This document shows, in pieces, positions 8,263 through 15,729 of a stretch of 64,000 bases of DNA. How positions within the stretch are numbered: the stretch's first letter is position 1; each line of letters starts with the position of its first letter. The stretch comes from Streptomyces venezuelae. Its GTDB lineage: Bacteria; Actinomycetota; Actinomycetes; Streptomycetales; Streptomycetaceae. Location: NCBI RefSeq assembly GCF_008642315.1, contig NZ_CP029192.1:2914001-2978000 (forward strand), read 5' to 3'. Under the pieces are notes generated by a model. That model had not been told where the DNA came from. It saw only the letters and a program-made list of their open reading frames with translations, and ran no database searches. Both the position numbers and the translations under genes were made by a program.

Positions 8263-9050
8263 GAGTACTGCCCTTCGGTCCTGGTGCGCGGGGTGCGAGA
8301 GGCGTGGGGGGTGCGAGAGGTGCGCGGGGTGCGCGGGGTGCGCGAGGTGCCGGGGGTGAGCGGCCCCAGGCCGGCGAGGATGCGCGGCTCACGCACGCGT
8401 ACCGGCGGCTTGCGCCGGCAGCGGCGGGCGGCGGGAGTCGTGGGCAGCGGCGGCAGCATCAGCATCGTGGCGGCGGCCGCCAGGGCCACCATGGGGGCGA
8501 AGAGGACCGCCGCGGTCACGCACAGGACGCGGGCGGCGAAGTCCGTCACGGCGTTCAGCAGCGCGCGCTCCGGGGTGATGCCGCGCTCCAGCCACAGCCT
8601 GAGCCGGTCGAACGACCAGGCGGTCGCCCAGCCCATGAGGGGCCGGAAGACCAGCCGGTCGGTGATCTTCCCGAACCGGCCCCAGCGCGGGCGGTAGTCG
8701 TACCCGGTGAGGAAACGGATGCCGTCGCCGTCCTCCACGGGTACGTAACGCCAGTAACCGCTGCCCTCTTCGAGGAGGGAGAGGGGGTGCGGGGACCCGA
8801 AGCGCAGAGCGGAGGTCCGGGTGCCGTCCGGGCGCCGCTTCTCGCCCGCGGAGATCCCGGTGCCGGCGATGGTCAGGAAGGGCAGCACGCGCGTGGCGTA
8901 CCGGAAGCGCTGGGGCTCGCCCTCCCGGCGCGGCAGGTAGTCGATCTCGCCGAAGCGGAGGTCCCAGCGCCGGTGCTGGTCGGGTTCCTGGGTGCGGGCC
9001 CAGAGGTCGTCGAGATCGGCGCGTATGCGCGCCTCGATGTACAGACTCAC
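8259..9050 (-). CDS. SRPBCC family protein with C-terminal membrane helix
   Basis: I prefer GTG 9050 (VSLYIEARIRADLDDLW), preceded by a GGGGG ribosome site, over an upstream ATG at 9074 that lies inside the operator. This gives 263 residues. Residues 1 to about 160 match the SRPBCC/polyketide-cyclase fold, opening with the usual strand and helix up to the RRWD motif. A hydrophobic segment at about 170-205 looks like one or two membrane helices. The end (about 228-260) is a low-complexity tail of Arg-Thr-Pro units encoded by short GC-rich DNA repeats. SRPBCC domains bind hydrophobic ligands. It is first in the three-gene operon ending with tetR. Confidence 0.75.
   Translation of the reverse strand: MSLYIEARIRADLDDLWARTQEPDQHRRWDLRFGEIDYLPRREGEPQRFRYATRVLPFLTIAGTGISAGEKRRPDGTRTSALRFGSPHPLSLLEEGSGYWRYVPVEDGDGIRFLTGYDYRPRWGRFGKITDRLVFRPLMGWATAWSFDRLRLWLERGITPERALLNAVTDFAARVLCVTAAVLFAPMVALAAAATMLMLPPLPTTPAARRCRRKPPVRVREPRILAGLGPLTPGTSRTPRTPRTSRTPHASRTPRTRTEGQYS
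8281..8358. repeat. Short direct repeats coding the R-T-P tail of the SRPBCC protein
   Basis: Units of 9 bases (GTGCGCGGG, GTGCGAGAG and close variants) repeat about eight times on the plus strand. On the minus strand they encode alternating Ser/Pro-Arg-Thr residues at the C-terminus of the SRPBCC protein, just before the overlap with the DUF4166 gene. Such repeats can expand or shrink by slippage in 9-base steps without breaking the frame. Confidence 0.7.
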
Positions 9051-9073
9051 GGCAAACCCCCACGTCAACGCCA

Positions 9074-9125
9074 TTTTGAGCGACTGCTCAAAACACAAGG
9101 TAGCTATGTTTGAGCAGTCGCTCAA
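9074..9125 (-). promoter_or_regulatory. Twin TetR-type operator and promoter of the SRPBCC operon
   Basis: A 20-bp perfect palindrome, TTTTGAGC-GACT-GCTCAAAA, occupies 9074-9093. A second copy of the core, TTGAGC-AGTC-GCTCAA, occupies 9110-9125 in the opposite orientation; the two cores are reverse complements of each other. TTGAGC at 9120-9125 could serve as -35, so bound repressor would cover both the -35 and the start region. The centres are 34 bp apart, a little over three helical turns. The co-encoded TetR protein is the obvious candidate ligand. Confidence 0.75.
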
Positions 9126-9140
9126 GTCCGAGGGCAGAGA

Positions 9141-9170
9141 AAAGCCCCCGCCCAGAAGGGCGGGGGCGTT
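9141..9170 (-). terminator. Rho-independent terminator after the thiamine-binding protein gene
   Basis: The stem GCCCCCGCCC (9144-9153), AGAA loop and GGGCGGGGGC (9158-9167) is a perfect 10-bp hairpin. On the minus strand it is followed by TTTTCTCT. It lies 25 bp past the 9192 stop and separates that operon from the SRPBCC promoter. Confidence 0.85.
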
Positions 9171-9191
9171 CCATGCGATGCTGCGGCCCGC

Positions 9192-9485
9192 CTACGCGGA
9201 CAGGTGCCGCTCCACGGTCTCCACCTTCGACGTGAGACCGTCCGTCACGCCGGGGCGGATGTCCGCCTTCATGACGACGGAGACCCGGGGCGAACGCGCC
9301 TCCACGGCGGCGACGGCGCGCTTGACGACGTCCATCACCTCGTCCCACTCGCCCTCGACGGACGTGAACATGGCGTCGGTGCGGTTCGGGAGGCCGGACT
9401 CGCGGACCACGCGGACCGCGTCGGCGACGTACTCGCCGACGTCCTCACCGACCCCGAGCGGGGTCACGGAGAAGGCGACGATCAT
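9192..9485 (-). CDS. MTH1187 family thiamine-binding protein
   Basis: This 97-residue protein of the MTH1187/YkoF-like fold begins [17 protein letters not shown]. It contains [20 protein letters not shown], the typical motif of this small ferredoxin-like family, whose members bind thiamine or its analogues in the cytoplasm. The length is normal for the family. Its start overlaps the upstream DUF3817 gene by 4 bp (ATGA), so the two are translationally coupled, and a strong terminator follows. No thiamine riboswitch is visible upstream, so a transport or salvage role is not supported by context. The exact physiological role is not known. Confidence 0.88.
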   Translation of the reverse strand: MIVAFSVTPLGVGEDVGEYVADAVRVVRESGLPNRTDAMFTSVEGEWDEVMDVVKRAVAAVEARSPRVSVVMKADIRPGVTDGLTSKVETVERHLSA

Positions 9486-9832
9486 GCGTTCACGACACCT
9501 TCCTTGCGGGCGCGCGACGCGATCACCGCGGCCTCGGCCTCACGCTTCAGCTTGCGCTCGGCCATGAAGCCGCCGCCGGGGATGAACGAGAACGCGAAGT
9601 ACAGGGCTCCGGTCCCGAGGTCCCACTTGGCGCGGTTCCAGGCGTCGAGCCAGAAGACCACGTACAGGACGAAGAGCACACCGTGGATCGGGCCGAGCAC
9701 CGGCGCCACGTTGAAGTCCTCGGAGACCGTGTACTTGATGATCGTGCAGACCAACAGCACGATCCAGGAAATGCCCTCGGGCACGGAGACCAGGCGGAGG
9801 CGGCGGAGTGCGGAAGCGGTTTTGATGTCCAC
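9482..9832 (-). CDS. DUF3817 small membrane protein
   Basis: This 116-residue protein has three hydrophobic segments (about 18-35, 45-62 and 73-90) and a charged, basic C-terminus. It matches DUF3817, an actinobacterial integral membrane family. The motifs SVPEGISW near the start and [12 protein letters not shown] in the middle are characteristic. Function is unknown; in other genomes the domain often sits beside transporters or small metabolite-binding proteins. Here it is the first gene of a two-gene unit with the thiamine-binding protein. The 167-bp gap to the divergent AIM24 operon must hold both promoters. Confidence 0.85.
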   Translation of the reverse strand: MDIKTASALRRLRLVSVPEGISWIVLLVCTIIKYTVSEDFNVAPVLGPIHGVLFVLYVVFWLDAWNRAKWDLGTGALYFAFSFIPGGGFMAERKLKREAEAAVIASRARKEGVVNA

Positions 9833-9999
9833 GGGTCACCTTCGGTGGGACGGACGGCAGGCAGCGGGCGGGGCTCGGCGGCGTCGATCTTGTGAACGGA
9901 CGCACAAGCGACCCCCATTGTGACATCGGGGTGTTCTCCGGGTTCGCTCAGGGCCCTTCACCCTGTTCTGGGTGGGTACGCGGCGGCTACCGTCGATTC

Positions 10000-10638
10000 G
10001 TGGCTACGTTCCGGCTCCAAGGGAGCAGAGTGCTCGCCGTCGACATGACGGGCGACGCCGTGAAGGCGAAGAACGGCTCGATGGTCGCGTACGACGGCCA
10101 GATGGCCTTCAAGAAGATGACCGGCGGCGGTGAGGGCATCCGAGGCATGGTGACCCGCCGCGTCACCGGCGAGCAGATGACGGTGATGGAGGTGAAGGGG
10201 CACGGCACCTGCTGGTTCGCCGACCGCGCCACCGAGATCAATCTCGTCCGGCTGACCGGCGACAAGCTGTTCGTCGAGGCGAGCAATCTGCTCTGCACCG
10301 ACGCCGGCCTGCGCACCGGCACCAGCTTCACCGGCCTGCGCGGCGCGACGCAGGGGAACGGACTGTTCACGACGACCGTCGAGGGCACCGGCCAGGCGGC
10401 GATCGTCTCCGACGGACCGGCGGTGGTGCTGCGCGTCTCCCGGGAGTATCCGCTGACGGTGGACCCGGGGGCGTACATCGCGCACCAGGGGGACGTCCGC
10501 CAGAGCTTCCAGTCCGGTGTCACGTTCCGCACCTTCATGGGCGAGGGCGGTGGCGAGGCCTTCCAGATCCGCTTCGAGGGCGACGGCCTGGTCTATGTCC
10601 AGCCCAGCGAGCGGGCGACGATCGCGGGGGATGTGTGA
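10000..10638 (+). CDS. AIM24 family protein, copy 1
   Basis: The GTG at 10000 follows TACCGT by 6 bases with no ribosome site, which is the usual layout of a leaderless Streptomyces transcript. The frame extends further upstream but without family similarity. The product has 212 residues of the AIM24 beta-sandwich family (PF01987): FRLQGSRVLAVDM at the start, GQMAFKK, TRRVTGEQMTVMEVKG, LFVEASNLLC and VDPGAYIAHQGDV. The family is named after a yeast mitochondrial protein; the bacterial role is unknown. It is first of three tandem paralogues, with 1 bp to the next ATG. Confidence 0.88.
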   Translation: MATFRLQGSRVLAVDMTGDAVKAKNGSMVAYDGQMAFKKMTGGGEGIRGMVTRRVTGEQMTVMEVKGHGTCWFADRATEINLVRLTGDKLFVEASNLLCTDAGLRTGTSFTGLRGATQGNGLFTTTVEGTGQAAIVSDGPAVVLRVSREYPLTVDPGAYIAHQGDVRQSFQSGVTFRTFMGEGGGEAFQIRFEGDGLVYVQPSERATIAGDV

Positions 10639-10639
10639 C

Positions 10640-11290
10640 ATGCCCTTCCGTGAGATCAACTCGAAGATGATCGAGGCCACCGTGCGGCCGGGCACCAAGA
10701 TCTTCAGCCAGCGCGGCGCGATGCTGGCCTATCAGGGGGAGGTCTCCTTCACCCCCAACCTCCAGGGCGGCCAGGGCGGTCTCGCCTCCATGATCGGACG
10801 CCGGGTCGCGGGCGAGGCCACGCCCCTGATGACCGTCGGGGGCAGTGGCACGGTCCTGTTCGGGCACGGCGGCCACCACATCCAGGTGATCGGCCTCTCC
10901 GGGGACACGCTGTTCGTGGAGGCGGACCGCCTGCTCGCCTTCGACGGCACGCTCCAGCAGGGCACGATGTTCCTGGGCTCCCAGGGCGGCGTGATGGGCA
11001 TGGTGCGCGGCCAGGTCAGCGGTCAGGGCCTGTTCACCACGACCCTGAAGGGCCACGGCGCGGTCGCCGTCATGGCGCACGGTGGCGTCATCGAGGTGCC
11101 GATCACCCCGCAGCGCCCGGTCCACGTGGACCCGCAGGCGTATGTCGCACACCACGGCGACGTGCGCAACAAACTGTCCACGGCGCTCGGCTGGCGCGAC
11201 ATGGTGGGCCGCGGCTCCGGAGAGGCCTTCCAACTGGAGCTGTCGGGGACCGGCGCGGTGTACGTCCAGGCTTCGGAGGAGAAGCTGTGA
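10640..11290 (+). CDS. AIM24 family protein, copy 2
   Basis: ATG 10640 is preceded by GCGGGGG at 9 bases, which is better than the in-frame ATG at 10631 that abuts it. The product has 216 residues. It shares the whole fold with copy 1: MLAYQGEVSF, RRVAGEATPLMTVGG, LFVEADRLLAFD, GQGLFTTTLKG and VDPQAYVAHHGDVRNK. It lacks a signal peptide and transmembrane helices. Its stop overlaps the next start as GTGA. The strict coupling of three paralogues suggests a hetero-oligomer, which is an inference from gene arrangement. Confidence 0.88.
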   Translation: MPFREINSKMIEATVRPGTKIFSQRGAMLAYQGEVSFTPNLQGGQGGLASMIGRRVAGEATPLMTVGGSGTVLFGHGGHHIQVIGLSGDTLFVEADRLLAFDGTLQQGTMFLGSQGGVMGMVRGQVSGQGLFTTTLKGHGAVAVMAHGGVIEVPITPQRPVHVDPQAYVAHHGDVRNKLSTALGWRDMVGRGSGEAFQLELSGTGAVYVQASEEKL

Positions 11291-12108
11291 ACCCCAACGC
11301 TGTGAATCCGAACGTCTCGACGCCCGCGGGCGCGCCCACCGTCTTCGATCCGATGACGCTGCCGAGCGACGACAGCGTGAATCCCTACACCTTCTGCGTG
11401 GAGCTCAAGGGGAACCAGTGGTTCCTGCAGAAGGGGAAGATGATCGCCTACTACGGACGGATCGAGTTCAACGGCATCGGGCACGGCCGCCTGGACCGTC
11501 TGGTCCGGACCAGTTTTCATTCGCCGCTGCACGCGAGCGACTGGGTCGTGGCGGACGGCCAGGGCAAGATGCTCCTCGCCGACCGGGCCTTCGACGTGAA
11601 TTCGTACGATCTCGAAGAGGGCAACCTGACCATTCGCTCCGGCAACCTCCTCGCTTTTCAGCCAACTCTCGCGCTGAAGCAATCGATCGTTCCGGGTTTT
11701 CTGACCCTCATCGGCACGGGCAAGTTCGTCGCCGCGTCGAACGGCCCGGTGGTCTTCATGGAGCCCCCGATCCGCGTGGATCCACAGGCTCTCGTGGGGT
11801 GGGCGGACTGCCCGTCACCCTGCCATCACTACGACCACGGGTACCTCACGGGCGTCATCGGAGGCGTGCGGGCACTGACCGGCATCGGCGGGACGTCCGG
11901 CGAGGAGCACCAGTTCGAGTTCGTGGGCGCCGGCACGGTCCTGCTCCAGTCCAGCGAGGCGCTGATGCCCGAACGGGCATCGGGTGAGGTGCCCCAACAG
12001 GGGGGCGTACCCGGCGGACGGGGCACTGTGGGGCAACCGGGTCAGCAGCCGGGTGCACCGCGCCTTCCCGGACAACTGGGGGACCTCCAGCGTCGCTTCG
12101 GGCTGTGA
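11287..12108 (+). CDS. AIM24 family protein, copy 3, with Cys/His insert and disordered tail
   Basis: This 273-residue protein starts at GTG 11287, overlapping the previous stop. The AIM24 core runs from about 30 to 228 (KMIAYYGRIEF, GKFVAASNGPVVFMEPP, VDPQALVGW). Where copies 1 and 2 read AHQGDV or AHHGDV, this copy has DCPSPCHHYDHGYL (about 178-191), a compact Cys/His-rich loop that could bind metal or form a disulfide. Residues 229-273 are Pro/Gln/Gly-rich and probably disordered. It is last in the operon. An orthodox AIM24 protein of unknown function is the safe description. Confidence 0.86.
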   Translation: MNPNAVNPNVSTPAGAPTVFDPMTLPSDDSVNPYTFCVELKGNQWFLQKGKMIAYYGRIEFNGIGHGRLDRLVRTSFHSPLHASDWVVADGQGKMLLADRAFDVNSYDLEEGNLTIRSGNLLAFQPTLALKQSIVPGFLTLIGTGKFVAASNGPVVFMEPPIRVDPQALVGWADCPSPCHHYDHGYLTGVIGGVRALTGIGGTSGEEHQFEFVGAGTVLLQSSEALMPERASGEVPQQGGVPGGRGTVGQPGQQPGAPRLPGQLGDLQRRFGL

Positions 12109-12192
12109 GCGGTAGTCTGCGGAGTGTGACGGCGAACGCCTGTGCCCCTCCTGGAGGCAGGTGGTGCGAGGCGCGTCACATCCCACCATTCG

Positions 12193-12227
12193 TTCACCTT
12201 TCAACTTCTTAGGTAGAATCGATTCCA
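12193..12227 (+). promoter_or_regulatory. Leaderless promoter of marR with overlapping palindrome
   Basis: TAGAAT at 12214-12219 is a good -10, with TTCACC at 12193-12198 as a weak -35. The ATG at 12227 lies 7 bases after the -10, so the transcript should be leaderless. GAATCGATTC (12216-12225) is a perfect 10-bp palindrome, extended with one mismatch to 14 bp (12214-12227). It overlaps the -10 and the start codon, as expected for MarR autorepression. Confidence 0.6.
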
Positions 12228-12703
12228 TGGAGACCGAGACGGCCCCGCAGTGGCTGACCGACGAGGAACAGTGCGCCTGGCGCACCCACGTGGAGGTCAA
12301 CAGGATGCTGACGTATCAGCTCGAAAAGGACCTTCAGCCGTTCAACCTGACCATGAACGACTACGACATTCTCGTGTATCTCTCCGAGTCGGAAGAGCTC
12401 CGGATGCGGATGAGCGACCTTGCCGCCGCCACCCTGCAGTCCAAGAGCCGCCTCTCCCACCAGATCACCCGCATGGAGAACGCGGGCCTGGTGCGCCGTG
12501 AGAACTGCGAGTCCGACCGGCGAGGTCTCTACACCGTCCTCACCGAGGACGGCATGGAGACCATGCGGAAGGTGGCCCCGCACCATGTCGCGTCCGTGCG
12601 GCGGCACTTCGTCGACCTCATCTCCGACGAGGCCCTCGAAGACCTGCGCAAGGCCCTGACCCCGATCGCGGAGCACCTGCGCGCCCAGCGCGGCAAACCC
12701 TGA
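12227..12703 (+). CDS. MarR family transcriptional regulator
   Basis: This 158-residue protein begins METETAPQWL. A winged helix lies at about 48-110, including MRMSDLAAATLQSKSRLSHQ as HTH and the wing around RRENCESDRRGLYTVLT with the conserved D-R of the family. The dimerisation helices are at both ends. MarR proteins repress genes for stress, phenolic or antibiotic responses and often their own. Here the promoter contains a palindrome over the -10 and start codon. The next gene downstream is convergent (histidine kinase, stop at 12732). No obvious structural target gene is adjacent, so the regulon is unknown. Confidence 0.92.
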   Translation: METETAPQWLTDEEQCAWRTHVEVNRMLTYQLEKDLQPFNLTMNDYDILVYLSESEELRMRMSDLAAATLQSKSRLSHQITRMENAGLVRRENCESDRRGLYTVLTEDGMETMRKVAPHHVASVRRHFVDLISDEALEDLRKALTPIAEHLRAQRGKP

Positions 12704-12731
12704 TCCGCACCGCCGCGGCCGGCCTCACCCC

Positions 12732-14153
12732 TCACTCCGCCGACGACTGAGGGCTGGGCAGCCGCAGCTCGAACAGCGCACCCCCGGACGGCGCCTCCCG
12801 CACCTTGAGCGTGCCGCCGTGCCGCACCGCCACGTCCCGGGCGATGGCGAGGCCCAGACCGGCCCCGCCCTCGTCGCGGGTGCGCGCGTCGTCGAGCCGT
12901 ACGAACCGCTCGAAGATCCGCTCCCGCTCGCTCTCCGGCACGCCGCTGCCGTCATCGGCCACCTCCAGGACCGCCCAGGCCCCGTCGCTCCGGGTGGTGA
13001 CCGTGACGCGGGAGCGTGCGTGCCGCTGCGCGTTGTTCAGGAGGTTGTTGAGCACCCGCGCCAACTGGCCGCGCGAGCCCGCGACTTCGGCGCTCTTCAG
13101 GTCCGCGTGCACCTCGACGTGGTCCCGGGTGCGCTGCGAGAGCTCCTCGCGCGCGAAGGCCGCCAGGTCGACGCGGCCCGCCCCCGGCTTCTCCCCCGCG
13201 TCGAGACGGGCCAGGAGCAGCAGGTCGGCGGCGAGCTCCTGGAGCCGCACGGTGTCCTCGACGGCGCCGTCGACGTCCAGCAACTCGGGGTGCGCCGCGC
13301 CCACTTCGAGCTGTGTGCGCAGTGAGGCGATCGGGCTGCGCAGCTCGTGCGAGGCGTCAGCGACGAACCGGCGCTGGCGCTCCACGGAGGTCTGCAGCGC
13401 GGTGAGCGTCTCGTTCGTGGTCCGGGCGAGGCGGGCGATCTCGTCGTGCGTGTCCGGCTCGGGCACGCGGCGCGCGAGGTCCTCGGACGCGGTGATCGCG
13501 GACATCTCCGCGGTGATCGCGGCCACCGGGCGCAGGGCGCGCCGCGTCACCAGCCAGGTGACGCCGGCGACGACCGCGAGGAGCAGCGGGAGCCCGATCA
13601 GCATCGATGTCAACGCCGTGGACACCGCGCTCTTCTCGCTGGCGAGCGAGCTGCCCGCGTGGACGGTGAAGTCGCCCTTCGCCGAGCTGACCTCGACGGC
13701 GGCGAAGCGGTACTCGGCGCTCTCGCCGTCGATGGTGGCGGAGCCGTTGGTGTACTTGGTGTCGTCGTCGATCTCCTCGTCCTCGCCGTCCCCGCCGTCG
13801 CCGTCGTCCTCCTTCGCCCCCGCTCCCCCGCGGCCGGGCCTCACCTGGTCGACGCCGGTGCCACTGATCTTCTGCAGGTCCTCGGTCGCCGCGACCAGCC
13901 TGCCGTCGCCGTCGACGACCTGGACGGGCTGGTCGTCGTCGTCCGGCAGGTCCAGGTCGCCGAACGACCGGACCGTGAGGAGCTGCGAGGCGACCTTGCG
14001 GGCGGCCGAGTCGGCCCGGGAGCCCGCCTGGTCGGTGAGGTTGGTGCGCAGCGAGAGCAGCACGGCGGCGCCCGCCGCGACCAGGGCGAGGGCGACGACG
14101 AGGCTCGCGCCGAGCGTGGCGCGGGCCCGCACCGATCCGAACAGCCGGCTCAT
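12732..14153 (-). CDS. Sensor histidine kinase with acidic extracytoplasmic loop
   Basis: This 473-residue protein has a first membrane helix at about 12-35, an extracytoplasmic domain at 36-177 and a second helix at 180-202. HAMP follows at about 203-256, then HisKA with phospho-acceptor His269 in ASHELRSP, then HATPase_c with NNLLNNAQRH (N box), DDGSGVP and GAGLGLAIA. The sensor loop has an Asp/Glu run at about 115-131 (KEDDGDGGDGEDEEIDDD). Acidic patches of this kind sense divalent cations or cationic peptides in PhoQ-type kinases; that role here is only inference. It is coupled by ATGA to the response regulator and divergent from a very acidic PepSY protein. Confidence 0.92.
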   Translation of the reverse strand: MSRLFGSVRARATLGASLVVALALVAAGAAVLLSLRTNLTDQAGSRADSAARKVASQLLTVRSFGDLDLPDDDDQPVQVVDGDGRLVAATEDLQKISGTGVDQVRPGRGGAGAKEDDGDGGDGEDEEIDDDTKYTNGSATIDGESAEYRFAAVEVSSAKGDFTVHAGSSLASEKSAVSTALTSMLIGLPLLLAVVAGVTWLVTRRALRPVAAITAEMSAITASEDLARRVPEPDTHDEIARLARTTNETLTALQTSVERQRRFVADASHELRSPIASLRTQLEVGAAHPELLDVDGAVEDTVRLQELAADLLLLARLDAGEKPGAGRVDLAAFAREELSQRTRDHVEVHADLKSAEVAGSRGQLARVLNNLLNNAQRHARSRVTVTTRSDGAWAVLEVADDGSGVPESERERIFERFVRLDDARTRDEGGAGLGLAIARDVAVRHGGTLKVREAPSGGALFELRLPSPQSSAE

Positions 14154-14815
14154 CGCGGTGCCTCCAGGCGGTACCCGGCGCCGCGCACGGTCTTGATGAG
14201 GGCCGCGCCGAGCTTGCGCCGCAGCGTGCTCACGTACACCTCGACGATGTTGGGGTCGCCCTCGTACGCGAAGTCCCAGACGTGGTCCAGGATGTCTCCC
14301 TTGGAGACGACCTCGCCGGTGCGCAGGACCAGCTGCTCCAGGACCGCGAACTCCTTCGCCGTGAGCGTGACTTCGTCCTCACCGCGCAGGACCCGGCGCG
14401 CCGCCGTGTCGATCCGCAGGTCTCCCAGGGTGTGGACCGGGGAGGGCCCCGCGTTGCCGCGGCGGCGCAGCAGCGCCTTCACGCGGGCGACCAGCACGAC
14501 GTACGAGAAGGGCTTGGTGAGGTAGTCGTCCGCGCCGGTGTCCAGGCCCTCGGCCTCGTCGTACTCGCCGTCCTTGGCCGTGAGCATCAGGATCGGCACG
14601 TCGTGCCCTGCCGCGCGCAGCGTGGAGCAGACGCGGTAGCCGTTCATGCCGGGCAGCATGATGTCGAGGATCACCAGGTCGTACGTGCCCTCGCTCGCCC
14701 GGTGCAGTCCGTCGACGCCGTCGTGGACGACGTCCACGGCGAAGCCCTCGGCGGTCAGCCCCTTGGCGAGCGACAGGGCCAGCCGCTTTTCGTCCTCCAC
14801 GATCAACAGGCGCAT
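14150..14815 (-). CDS. OmpR-family response regulator
   Basis: This 221-residue protein has a receiver domain at 1-115 with Asp51 as phosphorylation site (LVILDIMLPG), the acidic pocket ED at 7-8 and Lys in TKPFS. The C-terminal OmpR/PhoB winged helix includes VYVSTLRRKL and KTVRGAGYRLE. It is the first gene of the RR-HK unit; its stop overlaps the kinase start. Tandem TTCAG elements in the 151-bp gap to the divergent PepSY gene are probable binding sites. They would let it control both itself and the PepSY protein, as in many bacterial envelope-stress systems. Confidence 0.93.
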   Translation of the reverse strand: MRLLIVEDEKRLALSLAKGLTAEGFAVDVVHDGVDGLHRASEGTYDLVILDIMLPGMNGYRVCSTLRAAGHDVPILMLTAKDGEYDEAEGLDTGADDYLTKPFSYVVLVARVKALLRRRGNAGPSPVHTLGDLRIDTAARRVLRGEDEVTLTAKEFAVLEQLVLRTGEVVSKGDILDHVWDFAYEGDPNIVEVYVSTLRRKLGAALIKTVRGAGYRLEAPR

Positions 14816-14818
14816 GCG

Positions 14819-14876
14819 TTCAGGGTGGCAGAGCGAAGCTGAAGAGTTCTTCAGGCGGCTTCAGCGTGCGTTCAGG
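14819..14876. promoter_or_regulatory. TTCAG repeat array between the RR and PepSY genes
   Basis: TTCAGG occurs at 14819-14824, 14850-14855 and 14871-14876, and TTCAGC at 14860-14865. The last three start 10 and 11 bp apart, one helical turn, the arrangement used by OmpR/PhoB-type dimers. An inverted CTGAAG lies at 14840-14845. They sit within 57 bp of the regulator start codon. Confidence 0.6.
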
Positions 14877-14966
14877 ATCGCTCCGCCAGATTGGTCCGTG
14901 TCGAAAGCGAACGGCAGCAGCCCCCGGGCCGCCGCCCACACCGCCCACTTTCTCGGGAGGACCCTC

Positions 14967-15671
14967 ATGAAGCGCAACATCGTCATCGCCACCGTCGCCG
15001 CCGCGGCCCTGATCGGAGGCGGCACCGCCACCGCCTTCGCGACCGGCGGTGACGACGACAGCGCCGCGAGCAAGTCGAGCGTCCAGCTGAAGGACGACGA
15101 CCGCAAGGACCAGGACGACCGCGACGACCAGGACGGCCGGGACGACGACCGCAAGGACGACGACCGCGACGACGCCGCCGAGAACACCGCCGAGGCGAAG
15201 GCCGCCAAGGTGACCGCCGCCGACGCCATCGAGGCGGCCCTCGCGGACACGTCCGGCACCGCGGTCTCCGCCGAGCTCGACGACGAGGACGGCGGCCTGG
15301 TCTGGGACGTCGACATCCTGAAGGGCAAGACCTGGCACAACGTCGAGGTCGACCCGGGCACGGGCAAGGTCCTCGGCTCCTGGGTCGACAAGGACGACGA
15401 CGGTGACGACGCCGCCGACGCCGCCCGCGTGAACTCCGCCCTGAAGGGCGCCTCCGTCGGCGCCGCGGACGCCGCGAAGGCCGGCGCCGACAAGGGCACG
15501 GTGACTTCCGTGGACCTGGACGACGACTCCACGGCGACCGCCTGGAACGTGGAGACGACCGGTAAGCGGGGCGCGGAGTCCGAATACAACGTCGACTTGA
15601 AGAGCGGCAAGGTCACGGCCGACCGCGCGGACACCCACGACGACGACCACGACGGCCAGGACGACGACTGA
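14967..15671 (+). CDS. Secreted Asp-rich PepSY domain protein
   Basis: ATG 14967 has GGAGG six bases upstream. The product has 234 residues. Residues 1-29 form a signal peptide ending near TAFA-TGG. Residues 31-75 are dominated by Asp, Lys and Arg (DDRKDQDDRDDQDGRDDD). Two PepSY repeats follow: about 80-145 (VTAADAIEAALADTSGTAV, then VDPGTGKVLGSWVD) and about 148-220. A final DDDHDGQDDD stretch closes the protein. PepSY domains bind or inhibit peptidases and accompany envelope-sensing systems. Divergent from an RR-HK pair and flanked by RR-type repeats, it is probably the system's main output. Confidence 0.88.
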   Translation: MKRNIVIATVAAAALIGGGTATAFATGGDDDSAASKSSVQLKDDDRKDQDDRDDQDGRDDDRKDDDRDDAAENTAEAKAAKVTAADAIEAALADTSGTAVSAELDDEDGGLVWDVDILKGKTWHNVEVDPGTGKVLGSWVDKDDDGDDAADAARVNSALKGASVGAADAAKAGADKGTVTSVDLDDDSTATAWNVETTGKRGAESEYNVDLKSGKVTADRADTHDDDHDGQDDD

Positions 15672-15690
15672 CACACACAGGAACACCACC

Positions 15691-15721
15691 GCGGGGGCGG
15701 CGTCACCGACGCCGCCCCTGC
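15691..15721. terminator. Hairpin between convergent pepSY and meaB genes
   Basis: GGGGCGGCGTC (15694-15704), ACC loop and GACGCCGCCCC (15708-15718) form a perfect 11-bp stem between the two stop codons. It has no long U-tract on either side but could stop transcription in both directions. Confidence 0.6.
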
Positions 15722-15729
15722 GGCATGTC

